From positions 1-64,000 of the forward strand of contig NZ_CALFXI010000074.1 in assembly GCF_937958065.1 (NCBI RefSeq): 64,000 bases of DNA. The letters run 5' to 3'. The translations under genes and the position numbers were made by a program. The DNA comes from an uncultured Steroidobacter sp. (lineage in GTDB: Bacteria; Pseudomonadota; Gammaproteobacteria; Steroidobacterales; Steroidobacteraceae). Below are positions 52,508 to 61,655 of this stretch, piece by piece (position 1 is the first letter of the stretch; every line of letters begins with the position of its first letter). Below the pieces are notes generated by a model. It had not been told where the DNA came from and did not search any database. It saw nothing but the letters and a program-made list of their open reading frames with translations.

Positions 52508-55500
52508 TCACTCGAAGCGCCCGCGCAGACCCACCATGACGGTGCGGCCGGACTCGAAATAGCTGAACGCCGCATTCGAGAACTGCTGATACGAGCGCCG
52601 TGCATCGTCACCGATGTTGACCACGTCCACCGTGAGCTGCGGCACCATCTTCGACCAGCCGAACAACTCCGAGAAGTCGAAGCTGGACGAGAAGTCGTAC
52701 TGCGTGTAGTCGTCGCCGAACAGCTCGGCGCCGATCACGCCGGACTGATTGCTGTTCGGGCCGCTGTTCTGCGAGCCCTGGCTGTGCGTGACCGACACAC
52801 GCGCGCTGATGCCGTACTTGTCATAGTAGAGCGTCGCGTTGTAGCTCTCGGGCGGCACGCCCACCGCAATCGCCGGCGCCGCACCCTCGCCCTTCTGGTC
52901 GATGATGGTGTAGTTGGCCGCGAAGCCCAGGCCCTCGATGCCAATCGGGCTGAGCAGGAAGTCGAGCGGCTGCACCCAGTTGAACTCCAGGCCGTTGATC
53001 GTCAGGCGACCGCTCGCATTCACCAGCTGACGCAGCTGGACCGTTGCAGCGTTCGGACCGCCGCGCAGGTCGATGCTTTGCTGCTGGTTCGCATTCAGCG
53101 AGTCATACGTGATTCCGTACTGCGCCAGCGAGGTGAATGGCACAGTCTGAGTCAGCGTCTGCGTGAAGCCCTCGATGCCCTTGCGGAATGCGGCGACACC
53201 GAAGTAACCCTCCTGGCCCGTGTAGTACTCGAAGCCCAGGTCGATGTTGTCGGAGACATAGGGATCGAGCGCGGGATTGCCCAGGTTGACCTGCGCGGCG
53301 TCATTGTTCGGGATCGACGCACCGCCGAGCATGTCGCTCGGGTTGGGGCGAGTCATCGTCTTGGACAGACCGGCGCGGATGATCGCCTGGTCGGTCAGGT
53401 TCCACGACACGTTGGCCGAGGGCAGGATGTTCTCGTAGCTCGAATCGGCGGCTTCGATCCTGACCTGATCCGGAAGCCTCTGGCCGTCCGGTGCTGTCGC
53501 GCTCGGGGACGTGACACGTGAAGTGATCAGCTGATCGGTTTCAACCCAGCGCACACCCACGTTGTAACGCAGGCGGTGATCGGCGATATCCAGGTCGCCA
53601 TTCACTTGCAGGAACAGCGCCGTTATATCCTCGTCGATGGAGCCCCATTGCGCCGTCGAGGGCGTTGCCCCGCTTTGCGGCGCCACTGCGCGCACGGCGT
53701 CGTAGTTGGAGTCGCGACGCAGCTGGTTCCAGTTGACGGTTGCCACGCCATGGCGCGACGAGCGCAAATAGCTGGGAACCGCTCCGTTGGTGATCAGCGA
53801 ACCGGCGTATGGGCCGGCATACGCGGGATAAAGGCCAGCCGGAGCCCCACCGATCTGTGCCGCCGTATCGCCGCGGCACGGAGGCTGCGAATTCGGGGCC
53901 AATTGGAAGTTTGCCGGGCTGCCGCCGCAAGCTACCGCCTGCCATTGCGCATCGGCGCCGTACGGACGGATGTCGCGTGACACTTCGTCGTACGCACCGC
54001 CGGCGCTCACGCTGAAGGCGGTGTCGCCCCAAGTCAACGCGAAGCGACCGCCGGTGGTTTCGGTCTGGCGTTCTTCGATCGACAGGTTCACACGACCCAC
54101 GTCCGGGCCGCCGCGATCCGTGACCAGCCACTGCCAGCTGTTGGGGTCGTTCAGATCGACGCTCGAATTGATGGTCGGCACGTCGCCGCCGGTATTGTCG
54201 TAATTGACGGTGGCGGTGTCGGAAATGAACAGCACCGTCGAGGCTTCGCGAGTGAACTTGCTCCGGGTCAGATTGCCCTGCACATCGAGGCTCAACTTGT
54301 CGTTGATCTGCCAGTTCAGGCCGGGATTGGTGCCCCAGAACTCGGATTCCTCGGTATAGGGCCGGAATTCCAGCATGAACTGCGAGTTCGGAAAGACGCC
54401 CGAGGTGACGACACAGCCGTTGGTGCAGTCGTCGCGATCCACCTGCATCTGAGTCGGGATCAGTCGGCCGCCCTGACTGCCGCCGCGTACGGCCCAAGCC
54501 GTGGCCTGGCGCGTGAACTCGCTTTCCTGCTTGCCATACATCGAATCCAGGAAGAAATGCATGTTCTCGGTGGGACGGAATTCCATGCTCACCACCGCGT
54601 TGTAGCGATCCCGGTCGCCCTCTTCGAACATCGTGCGGCCCAGTCGCGGAATCACGGCATTGTCGATCTGCTGCATGGTGAGGCCGGGATTGTTCGCCAG
54701 CAGGAACGCCTGGTCGATGGTCGCACCGGGCGTGAGGCCTGCTCCGATGGTGGTGGCATTGTCCGGCACCGTGCCCGGGACGACGCCCGTCAGGTTGCCG
54801 CCGGTGGTGTTACATGTGCCCACGCACTGCGTGGCACTCAGACCGGGGCTCGACCAGCCCACCGATTCGAAACCGTTGGTCGCCACCTTGTTGCGAACGG
54901 CGGTGACACCGGCCAGCACGCCGAACTTGTCCCAGGTGTTGCTCGCGATCAGCGAGGTGCGCCCACCGTAGTCATCCGCGTTGTTGTTGTCGGTGCCCTG
55001 CAGCGAGTACGTCAAATGAGCGCCTTCGTTGTCGAACGGCCGCGCCATGCGCATGTTGATCGTGCCGGCCGCGCCACCTTCGACCATGCTCGCCGACGGG
55101 GTCTTGAACACTTCCAGCCTCGAGAACAGCTCCGGCGGGAACATGTCGAGCGGCACTTCGCGATTCGCGCCTGCTCCCTCCTGCGGGCCCTGGGCCACCG
55201 CGACCGGCGCGTTGTTCAACAGCACTCGCGTGAAATTGGTGTTCAAGCCGCGAATCGCGACCGTGGTGCCTTCGCCGCTGATTTCACGGGTGATCTGAAT
55301 GCCGGGGATTCGTTGGAAGGACTCCGCGATGTTCGTGTCCGGGAACTTGCCGATGTCCTCGGCGAAGATCGCATCGACGAAGCCGACCGAGTCGCGCTTG
55401 GCCTCGGTGGAATCCTGAAGACTCTGACGGAAGCCGGTGACGATCACCTCTTCCAGCTCCATGGACTGTTGCTGCGCGTTTACCGACGTGGCGCCCGACG

Positions 55501-55570
55501 CCGCCGCCAGCAATGTTACCGCTACCGTCTGCGAGCGACGAATCCCGAAGAGCCCTTTCCGCTTGGACAT
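52508..55570 (-). CDS. TonB-dependent receptor (TIGR01782-type)
   Basis: A 1020-residue receptor. Signal (RRSQTVAVTLLAAASGATSV, cut near NAQ); TonB-box-like EEVIVTGFRQSL; plug with FAEDIGKFPDTNIAESFQRI, PGIQITREISGEGTTVAIRG and SASMVEGGAAGTINM; barrel ending MVGLRGRFE. Such receptors import oligosaccharides or related compounds in Caulobacter and Xanthomonas. Divergent from a FadR-type GntR gene with several operator-like repeats between, so probably sugar-acid responsive, an inference. Confidence 0.93.
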   Translation of the reverse strand: MSKRKGLFGIRRSQTVAVTLLAAASGATSVNAQQQSMELEEVIVTGFRQSLQDSTEAKRDSVGFVDAIFAEDIGKFPDTNIAESFQRIPGIQITREISGEGTTVAIRGLNTNFTRVLLNNAPVAVAQGPQEGAGANREVPLDMFPPELFSRLEVFKTPSASMVEGGAAGTINMRMARPFDNEGAHLTYSLQGTDNNNADDYGGRTSLIASNTWDKFGVLAGVTAVRNKVATNGFESVGWSSPGLSATQCVGTCNTTGGNLTGVVPGTVPDNATTIGAGLTPGATIDQAFLLANNPGLTMQQIDNAVIPRLGRTMFEEGDRDRYNAVVSMEFRPTENMHFFLDSMYGKQESEFTRQATAWAVRGGSQGGRLIPTQMQVDRDDCTNGCVVTSGVFPNSQFMLEFRPYTEESEFWGTNPGLNWQINDKLSLDVQGNLTRSKFTREASTVLFISDTATVNYDNTGGDVPTINSSVDLNDPNSWQWLVTDRGGPDVGRVNLSIEERQTETTGGRFALTWGDTAFSVSAGGAYDEVSRDIRPYGADAQWQAVACGGSPANFQLAPNSQPPCRGDTAAQIGGAPAGLYPAYAGPYAGSLITNGAVPSYLRSSRHGVATVNWNQLRRDSNYDAVRAVAPQSGATPSTAQWGSIDEDITALFLQVNGDLDIADHRLRYNVGVRWVETDQLITSRVTSPSATAPDGQRLPDQVRIEAADSSYENILPSANVSWNLTDQAIIRAGLSKTMTRPNPSDMLGGASIPNNDAAQVNLGNPALDPYVSDNIDLGFEYYTGQEGYFGVAAFRKGIEGFTQTLTQTVPFTSLAQYGITYDSLNANQQQSIDLRGGPNAATVQLRQLVNASGRLTINGLEFNWVQPLDFLLSPIGIEGLGFAANYTIIDQKGEGAAPAIAVGVPPESYNATLYYDKYGISARVSVTHSQGSQNSGPNSNQSGVIGAELFGDDYTQYDFSSSFDFSELFGWSKMVPQLTVDVVNIGDDARRSYQQFSNAAFSYFESGRTVMVGLRGRFE

Positions 55571-55675
55571 ATTGCGATCCCCCAAAAGAAATAGTTCGTT
55601 CGAAAGCTTTAAAGCCTGGTCCCCATGGCCGCCTCGAGCAGTGCAGCTGGAGTTTTATGCCCAGGCGACCACCAC

Positions 55676-55907
55676 ATTGGCCAGACCAGTTCTCCCAGAT
55701 GGCCTGACCATAAACCAAGTATCTACTCGGACGCAACTGCTGGCATATTCGTCCGATGCTGCCGCCACGGCCGGAACGGCCCCGCCCGGCGGGCGATCTG
55801 ATACTCGTCCCTGCATTGGCCAAACCGGCGCAACCCCTGCTATCTTGGCCACCGCACGAGCCTGAATCGAATTGGCCAACCACCGTGCAGCGATTGGTCT
55901 GGCCAAT
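55676..55907. promoter_or_regulatory. cluster of TTGG/CCAA operator-like sites
   Basis: The divergent gap holds ATTGGTCTGGCCAAT (55893-55907) and the same sequence inverted, ATTGGCCAGACCAG (55676-55689). Further variants are ATGGCCTGACCAT (55699-55711), ATTGGCCAAACC (55815-55826) and ATTGGCCAACCA (55871-55882). The form TTGG-N-C-N-G-N-CCAA fits FadR-family operators (TGGT...ACCA). They probably bind the adjacent GntR protein. Confidence 0.62.
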
Positions 55908-55936
55908 GCAGAGACACCAGCTTGGGGAGTTTGGCC

Positions 55937-56683
55937 ATGCCCGAGTCACAGCGGTTGTATGAACGCATTGCGCAGGAAATTGCGACTTCGATTGCGCGCG
56001 GCGAGTACGCGATTGGCCAACGACTGCCCTCCGAGCGCGATCTCGCCCAGAAATTCGGAGTGTCCCGGCCGACCGTTCGCGAGGCCATGATTGCGCTGGA
56101 ACTGGACGGCCTGGTGGATGTGCGAACCGGTTCGGGCGTGTATGTCACGCACAATTCGCCCCCCGCCGGTGTGACGGGCGAGAGAGATATCGGCCCGTTC
56201 GAACTGCTGGAAGCGCGCCGCGCGATCGAAAGTGAAGCCTGTGCGATGGCGGCCGTGCGAATCACCGCTGCACAACTCACCCAGCTGAGCGAGCTCGTCG
56301 CCGAGATGCGCAACGAGAACGAGCACGATGTGCAATTGAGCGAGGCGGCCGACCGTCGCTTCCATGAACTGATCGCGCAAGCGAGCGAAAATACAGCGAT
56401 GATCGCGGCCGTCGAGATGTTGTGGGACGCGCGCTCGCGCTCTCCTCAGCATCGATCCATGGATGCGAAGGTACGCTCTCTCGGGATCAAGCCACGCGTC
56501 GATGAGCACGCGACGATTCTGAACGCCCTGAGGCAGCGAGATCCCGATGCCGCACGCGCAGCCATGCGCGCGCACCTGACGCAAGTTCTCGAAGCGACGT
56601 TCCAGGCGACGGAAACCGAGAAGCTCGAACAAGCCCGGGCCGAATTGACCGAACAACGCAAGCGCTACGCCCAGGGCGTCTAG
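55937..56683 (+). CDS. GntR-family regulator, FadR/UxuR subfamily
   Basis: A 248-residue protein with wHTH (LYERIAQEIATSIARGEYAI, LPSERDLAQKFGVSRPTVRE, LELDGLVDVRTGSGVYV) and an all-helical FCD domain (about 95-225; FELLEARRAIESEACAMAAV, with Asp/His residues such as DRRFHELIAQAS that bind metal in this family). It diverges from the TonB receptor gene. Relatives respond to sugar acids or fatty acids. The start at MPESQRL (55937) removes five residues overlapping an operator-like repeat. Confidence 0.9.
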   Translation: MPESQRLYERIAQEIATSIARGEYAIGQRLPSERDLAQKFGVSRPTVREAMIALELDGLVDVRTGSGVYVTHNSPPAGVTGERDIGPFELLEARRAIESEACAMAAVRITAAQLTQLSELVAEMRNENEHDVQLSEAADRRFHELIAQASENTAMIAAVEMLWDARSRSPQHRSMDAKVRSLGIKPRVDEHATILNALRQRDPDAARAAMRAHLTQVLEATFQATETEKLEQARAELTEQRKRYAQGV

Positions 56684-56763
56684 GGCCGCACTCTACATCG
56701 TCGTAGCGCCCAGCTTTCGAGCCGCCCTCCCCGAGGACGTTGGAACATCGGATAACCAACGAC

Positions 56764-58860
56764 TCAAGCATCGAGCAAATGTCGTACGCGAGCGGCCAGC
56801 TGCGCGCGATTGAAAGGCTTGGTCAGCAACTCGGCGTTGGGCTCCAGCTTGCCCTGTTGAAACATCGCGTCCTGCGCGTACCCGGTCGTGAACAGCACCG
56901 GCAGCTCGGGACGCATGCGGCGTGCCTTCTCCGCGAGCTCGCGGCCGTTCATGTGCGGCAGCCCCACATCGGTGAACAGCAAACGAATCTCCGGATGTGC
57001 GGCGATCATTTGCAGCGCCGAAGGACCGTCGGGCGAATGCAGGACCGAGAATCCAAGCTCCTGCAGGCACTCGATGCTGTAAGAACGCACATCCTGCTCG
57101 TCTTCGACGACCAGCACGGTCTCGCTGAAATTACCGCGGGGAGCCTCATCGCCGCTGCGATCGGGGCGTACTTTTACCGGAGCGTCGACGCGAGGCAGAT
57201 ACACCTTCACCGTCGTGCCTTCGCCGACCTCGCTATGCAATTTGACTGTGCCGCCCGACTGCTTCACGAAACCGAACACCTGGCTCAAGCCGAGCCCCGT
57301 GCCCTGTCCCATCGGTTTGGTGGTGAAGAACGGATCGAACGCGCGGGCGCTCACTTCCGGAGACATGCCGACGCCGGTATCGATCACGCTGATCACTGCA
57401 TGCGGCCCGGCTTTCAGATCGCCCAGGCGCAAGGCCTCGTCCTCGCTCACGTTCGCGAGGTCGGTCGAGATGACCAAGGTGCCTTGGCCGGACATGGCGT
57501 CGCGAGCGTTCACCGCCAGGTTCAACAGCGCGCTCTCCATCTGATTGGGATCGACGCTGACCTGACCGACGCCGGCACTGAGCCGGGACTGCACGGCGAT
57601 GCCTTCGGGCAGCGTGCGACGGATCAGTTCGAGCAGCGTCGTCACCAGTTGATTGACGCTGGTGGGTTTGGGATTGAGCGGCTGGCGGCGCGCGAATGCC
57701 AGGAGCTGATGAGTCAGTGCGGCGGCACGCTCGGCACCGCGTATCGCGTGTTCGATAGCACGGCGCAGTTTCTCATCGTTCTCCGGCGCGCGTCGCTGCA
57801 CGGTGTCCAGATTTCCCAGGATCACCGTGAGCAGATTGTTGAAGTCGTGCGCGACGCCGCCGGTGAGCTGGCCGATCGCCTCCATTTTCTGCGCCTGGTT
57901 GAGCTGCTCCTGAATCAGCCGCCGCTCGGTCATGTCGCGTGTGATCTTCGCGTAGCCGGCGATCTGATTGTCGGGCCCGTAGATCGGGTCGATCAGCACG
58001 CTGGCCCAGAAGCGCGAGCCGTCCTTGCGCATGCGCCAGCCTTCGCCTTCGAACTTGCCCTGGGTCGCGACCAGGCTCAGCGAACGAGCGGGCAAGCCGA
58101 TGGCACGATCCTCGGCAGTGTAGAACTGCGAGAAATGGCGGCCGATGATTTCATCGGCGCGGTAGCCCTTGATGCGTTCGGCACCCGGGTTCCACGAAGA
58201 AACAAAACCGTTCGGATCGAGCATGTAGATCGCGCAGTCCCTGACGCCCGCAACCAGCTGCGCGAACTGTCTTTCGGTGCGAGTCAAATCCTCGGTGCGC
58301 GAACGGACTTCCGATTTCAGCTCGTCGTTCAGATCGCGCAGCTCGCGGGTGACGCGAGCACGCTCGATCGCTTCCCAGGAGCGACTCGCGACCAGTTGCA
58401 ACAGTTCGACTTCCTGCTGCTGCCAGTGACGCGGTTGATCGTGGTGAACCGACATTACAGCGTGCAGCTGGCCAGACTTGACCAGCGGTACGCAGACCCC
58501 CGAGCGAATCTGTGCCTCGCGATACCTCCTCAGCACGCTCTGGGTACGTGGATCGCTCTCGGAGTCCTCGAGAATGAAGACCTCTCCAGCCCGGATCAGC
58601 CTCTGAAATTCCGCCCCGAAATCGACCAGTGGATAGCGCCCGGCCAGCGGGGGCACGCCATCGGCGTAATCGCAAGTCACGCTGAATGAGTCTTGATCGC
58701 GCGCAACGTCGGCGTAAGCGCAGCGGCTCACCTTCATGTGCTGGGCGACGAAGCGGGACGCGACCGACCTGATCTCGGCGGCGTCGACCAGCGGGCGAAT
58801 GGCCGCATCGAGGCCTAGCAGAAATTCGTAGGGAGCTGTCCGGGGAGGCAATTCTCTCAT
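56764..58860 (-). CDS. GAF-PAS hybrid histidine kinase
   Basis: A 698-residue soluble sensor. GAF domain (about 15-170, VCVPLVKSGQLHAVMSVHHD), short coiled coil, PAS with PAC (about 195-315, AIYMLDPNGFVSSWNPGAER), HisKA (MEAIGQLTGGVAHDFNNLLT; His acceptor), HATPase_c (LLNLAVNARDAMSGQGTLVI, GTGLGLSQVFGFVKQSGG) and a C-terminal receiver (VLVVEDEQDVRSYSIECLQE, LLFTDVGLPHMNG, LTKPFN). No membrane segment. ATG 58860 was chosen because it has a GAGG ribosome site; ATG 58878 is also possible. The signal is unknown. Confidence 0.92.
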   Translation of the reverse strand: MRELPPRTAPYEFLLGLDAAIRPLVDAAEIRSVASRFVAQHMKVSRCAYADVARDQDSFSVTCDYADGVPPLAGRYPLVDFGAEFQRLIRAGEVFILEDSESDPRTQSVLRRYREAQIRSGVCVPLVKSGQLHAVMSVHHDQPRHWQQQEVELLQLVASRSWEAIERARVTRELRDLNDELKSEVRSRTEDLTRTERQFAQLVAGVRDCAIYMLDPNGFVSSWNPGAERIKGYRADEIIGRHFSQFYTAEDRAIGLPARSLSLVATQGKFEGEGWRMRKDGSRFWASVLIDPIYGPDNQIAGYAKITRDMTERRLIQEQLNQAQKMEAIGQLTGGVAHDFNNLLTVILGNLDTVQRRAPENDEKLRRAIEHAIRGAERAAALTHQLLAFARRQPLNPKPTSVNQLVTTLLELIRRTLPEGIAVQSRLSAGVGQVSVDPNQMESALLNLAVNARDAMSGQGTLVISTDLANVSEDEALRLGDLKAGPHAVISVIDTGVGMSPEVSARAFDPFFTTKPMGQGTGLGLSQVFGFVKQSGGTVKLHSEVGEGTTVKVYLPRVDAPVKVRPDRSGDEAPRGNFSETVLVVEDEQDVRSYSIECLQELGFSVLHSPDGPSALQMIAAHPEIRLLFTDVGLPHMNGRELAEKARRMRPELPVLFTTGYAQDAMFQQGKLEPNAELLTKPFNRAQLAARVRHLLDA

Positions 58861-59217
58861 TGCCGCCTCATATGCCATTTACATACCCACCGTGCAAGCA
58901 CAAACGACACAGTCGTGACAGGGCCAGCGAGTTCCACCACAACACTGTGAAACACGCATCGATGCTCCGACACGCCCTCGCTCCGATCGGGGCCGGCTGG
59001 GGTCATGACGCGCGTTTGAGCAGTGTCACGCGGGCCAATTCCGCCCCCCCGGCCTCCCGAGCTCCGGGCGTGCCCGAACGCGCAAAATCAACGTCCACAG
59101 CCTTGCGCGGGAGGTGACGAATCGGCACCATGCGGGCGACGGATACGCAGCTGCCGGCAACGCTCCGCGAACAAATCCATGGAGGTTTCTGCAGAGCCCT
59201 AGGGGGCGAGGTGATCC

Positions 59218-59586
59218 GTGCAAACTGTTTCCAGTGATGCTCCTGTCAGCACTCACGATACCGACTCGTCCAGCGACTCCTCCGTTCAGTTGTTGTCTCG
59301 ACGAGCTCTTCCTCCGTTCGAGACATTGCGAGCCTTCGATGCCATCGCCCGCCTCGGCGGCGTACGCAAGGCGGCGCAGTATTTATGCCGTGACCACGCT
59401 GTCGTCAGCAGGCATCTGCGCGCCATCGAGGACTGGACCGGCACCAAGTTGATTGAACGGACGCCGGCCGGCAGCGTGCTGACCGAAGACGGCGTGCGTT
59501 ATCACCGCGACATCGCCAGCGCGCTGGAGCTCATCGCCCGCGCCACGGTCGACTTGATCAAGCGCGGCAGCCAATCGCAATCCTGA
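59218..59586 (+). CDS. LysR-type HTH protein lacking an effector domain
   Basis: A 122-residue protein starting GTG (AGGGGGCGAGG upstream). Residues ~30-95 are a LysR-type winged HTH: LPPFETLRAFDAIARLGGVR, KAAQYLCRDHAVVSRHLRAI, GTKLIERTPAGSVLTEDGVR. The protein stops where the substrate-binding domain would begin, after ALELIARATVDLIKRG. No LysR C-terminal domain is visible downstream on any frame, since the next gene is on the other strand. Either a natural DNA-binding-only regulator or a truncation. Confidence 0.82.
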   Translation: MQTVSSDAPVSTHDTDSSSDSSVQLLSRRALPPFETLRAFDAIARLGGVRKAAQYLCRDHAVVSRHLRAIEDWTGTKLIERTPAGSVLTEDGVRYHRDIASALELIARATVDLIKRGSQSQS

Positions 59587-59620
59587 GTCATCGAACGACT
59601 CGCACCGTCGCGGGATCAGC

Positions 59621-60055
59621 TCAGGGCGCGGGCTTCACGTCATAAACGACGACGCGCTCCCACAGGTGCTCGCAGTCGGCGACGAATTTTTTGTGGATGG
59701 GATGCACCTGATAGGCGTTCTGGCCGGCGACGTCCTCGAAGCACAAGATCTCGGAGGCGCTGTAGCTGGCATCGACCACGCCGCGCTGCTCGGTTTCGGC
59801 CGGTACGCCGATGTGAATGGCCTTGACGGTTTCGATCGCGCCGAGCGTCCTGAGTCCCGCCAGCAGTCGGGCCAGATCTTCCTTGGACTTGGGATTCTTG
59901 AGCCAGAAGAAGACATGGTGCACGACCGGGGGAATTGCCGCCTTGCCCGCCGCTTGGGCGCCCGAAGACGGCGCAGCGTCGGCTTGGGCGGCTACCGCGA
60001 CGCCAGCCAGCGCGGCGGCGGCAGTGATCACTTCTCGTCGGCTATGGGTCGTCAT
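59621..60055 (-). CDS. Dabb (stress-responsive A/B barrel) protein with Tat signal
   Basis: A 144-residue exported protein. The Tat-type leader is SRREVITAAAALAGVAVAAQ. The mature part is a Dabb ferredoxin-like barrel: VVHHVFFWLKNPKSKEDLAR and VDASYSASEILCFEDVAGQN, ending HPIHKKFVADCEHLWERVVV. Dabb domains act in polyketide cyclisation and stress; function here is unknown. It diverges from the glcDEF operon. Confidence 0.88.
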   Translation of the reverse strand: MTTHSRREVITAAAALAGVAVAAQADAAPSSGAQAAGKAAIPPVVHHVFFWLKNPKSKEDLARLLAGLRTLGAIETVKAIHIGVPAETEQRGVVDASYSASEILCFEDVAGQNAYQVHPIHKKFVADCEHLWERVVVYDVKPAP

Positions 60056-60128
60056 GCAGGGTTCCTTTTGCCTGAGTGAATCCGCGGCGAGTATAAGCCG
60101 ACGCGGGCGGTGAACCGGTCAGTCCTCT

Positions 60129-61655
60129 ATGATTCCGACCATGGAAAGCACCTTGCATGCTCTTTCGCCACCGGCCGAGCGCTCGCGGGCCGTGGATGCG
60201 ACCCGGCAACGCAGCCTGGTCGACGCATTGCGTGCCTTCCTGCCCGAAGACGCGGTTCTGTTTCGAGAAGAGGACACCCGACCTTACGAGTGCGACGGGC
60301 TCACGCTGTACCGCCAGTTGCCCATGGTCGTGGCTCTGCCGGACACGGAGGATCAGGTTCGACGCGTGCTGCAGCTCTGTCATGAGCACAACGTACCCGT
60401 CATCCCGCGTGGCGCAGGCACTGGCCTGTCCGGCAGCGCGCTGCCCCATCATGCGGGAGTGCTGCTCTCGCTCGCCAAGCTGAATCGGATTCTTTCGATC
60501 GATCCTCTCGCGAGAACCGCAACCGTCCAGCCCGGTGTACGCAATCTCGCGATCAGCGAAGCAGCAGCGCGTCATCGTCTGTACTACGCGCCCGATCCGT
60601 CCAGTCAGATCGCCTGCACCATCGGCGGCAACGTCGCCGAAAATTCCGGCGGCGTGCATTGTTTGAAATACGGCCTCACCGTTCACAACGTCCTGCGCGT
60701 GCGCGGCCTCACCATCGAAGGCGAGTGGGTGGAATTTGGGGGCCTCGCGCCGGATGCGCCCGGTCTGGATCTGTTGGCGCTGGTCATCGGCTCGGAAGGC
60801 ATGCTGGCGGTCGTTACCGAAGTCACCGTGCGCCTCGTGCCAGTGGCGCAGACCGCTCGTTGCATCATGGCCAGCTTCGCGGATGTGGGCGAAGCCGGCG
60901 ATGCGGTCGCTGCGCTGATCGCGGACGGCATCATCCCGGCGGGCCTGGAAATGCTGGATCGAGCCGCGACTCGGCTGGTCGAGCCCTTTGCGAATGCAGG
61001 TTACGATCTGGATGCCGCAGCGGTGTTGTTATGCGAATCGGACGGCACGCCCGAAGAAGTGGCCGAAGAAATCGAACGCATGACAGCAGTGCTGCTGGCC
61101 GCGCGCGCCACTCGGATTCAGGTATCGAACAGTGAAGCCGAACGTTTGCGTTTCTGGGCCGGCCGAAAGAATGCATTCCCCGCCGCCGGGCGAGCTTCGC
61201 CCGCCTACTACTGCATGGATGGCACGATTCCGCGACGTCGGCTCGGCGAAGTCTTGAAAGCGATTCAAGCGCTGGAGCCGAAGTATGGGCTGCGCTGTCC
61301 GAATGTATTTCATGCCGGCGATGGCAACTTGCACCCATTGATCCTGTTCGACGATGCCGATCCGGATTCGGTGGCGCGCGCCGAAGCCTTCGGCGCCGAG
61401 ATCCTGGAGCTGTGCGTGCAAATGGGCGGCACGGTGACGGGCGAGCATGGGGTCGGCGTCGAGAAGCTGGATCAAATGTGCTCGCAGTTCGATCGAGCCA
61501 CGCTCGACGCCTTTCTCGGCGTGAAGAGCGCGTTCGATCCTGCCGGCCTGCTCAATCCCGGCAAGGTCGTACCGACGCTGCACCGCTGCGCCGAGTACGG
61601 ACGCATGCGTGTCCATGGTGGCAATGTTCGATTCCCCGACTTGCCGCGCTTCTGA
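60129..61655 (+). CDS. glcD: glycolate oxidase subunit GlcD (FAD-linked)
   Basis: A 508-residue FAD-binding PCMH-type oxidase: IPRGAGTGLSGSALPHHAGV (FAD-binding), ASSQI-type loop SSQIACTIGGNVAENSGGVH, LVIGSEGMLAVVTEV, and the C-terminal VFHAGDGNLHPLILFD and GGTVTGEHGVGVEK that are diagnostic for GlcD/DLD enzymes. It oxidises glycolate to glyoxylate together with GlcE and GlcF at the cytoplasmic membrane. The stop overlaps the glcE start (TGATG). A second in-frame ATG at 60141 is an alternative start. Confidence 0.95.
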   Translation: MIPTMESTLHALSPPAERSRAVDATRQRSLVDALRAFLPEDAVLFREEDTRPYECDGLTLYRQLPMVVALPDTEDQVRRVLQLCHEHNVPVIPRGAGTGLSGSALPHHAGVLLSLAKLNRILSIDPLARTATVQPGVRNLAISEAAARHRLYYAPDPSSQIACTIGGNVAENSGGVHCLKYGLTVHNVLRVRGLTIEGEWVEFGGLAPDAPGLDLLALVIGSEGMLAVVTEVTVRLVPVAQTARCIMASFADVGEAGDAVAALIADGIIPAGLEMLDRAATRLVEPFANAGYDLDAAAVLLCESDGTPEEVAEEIERMTAVLLAARATRIQVSNSEAERLRFWAGRKNAFPAAGRASPAYYCMDGTIPRRRLGEVLKAIQALEPKYGLRCPNVFHAGDGNLHPLILFDDADPDSVARAEAFGAEILELCVQMGGTVTGEHGVGVEKLDQMCSQFDRATLDAFLGVKSAFDPAGLLNPGKVVPTLHRCAEYGRMRVHGGNVRFPDLPRF

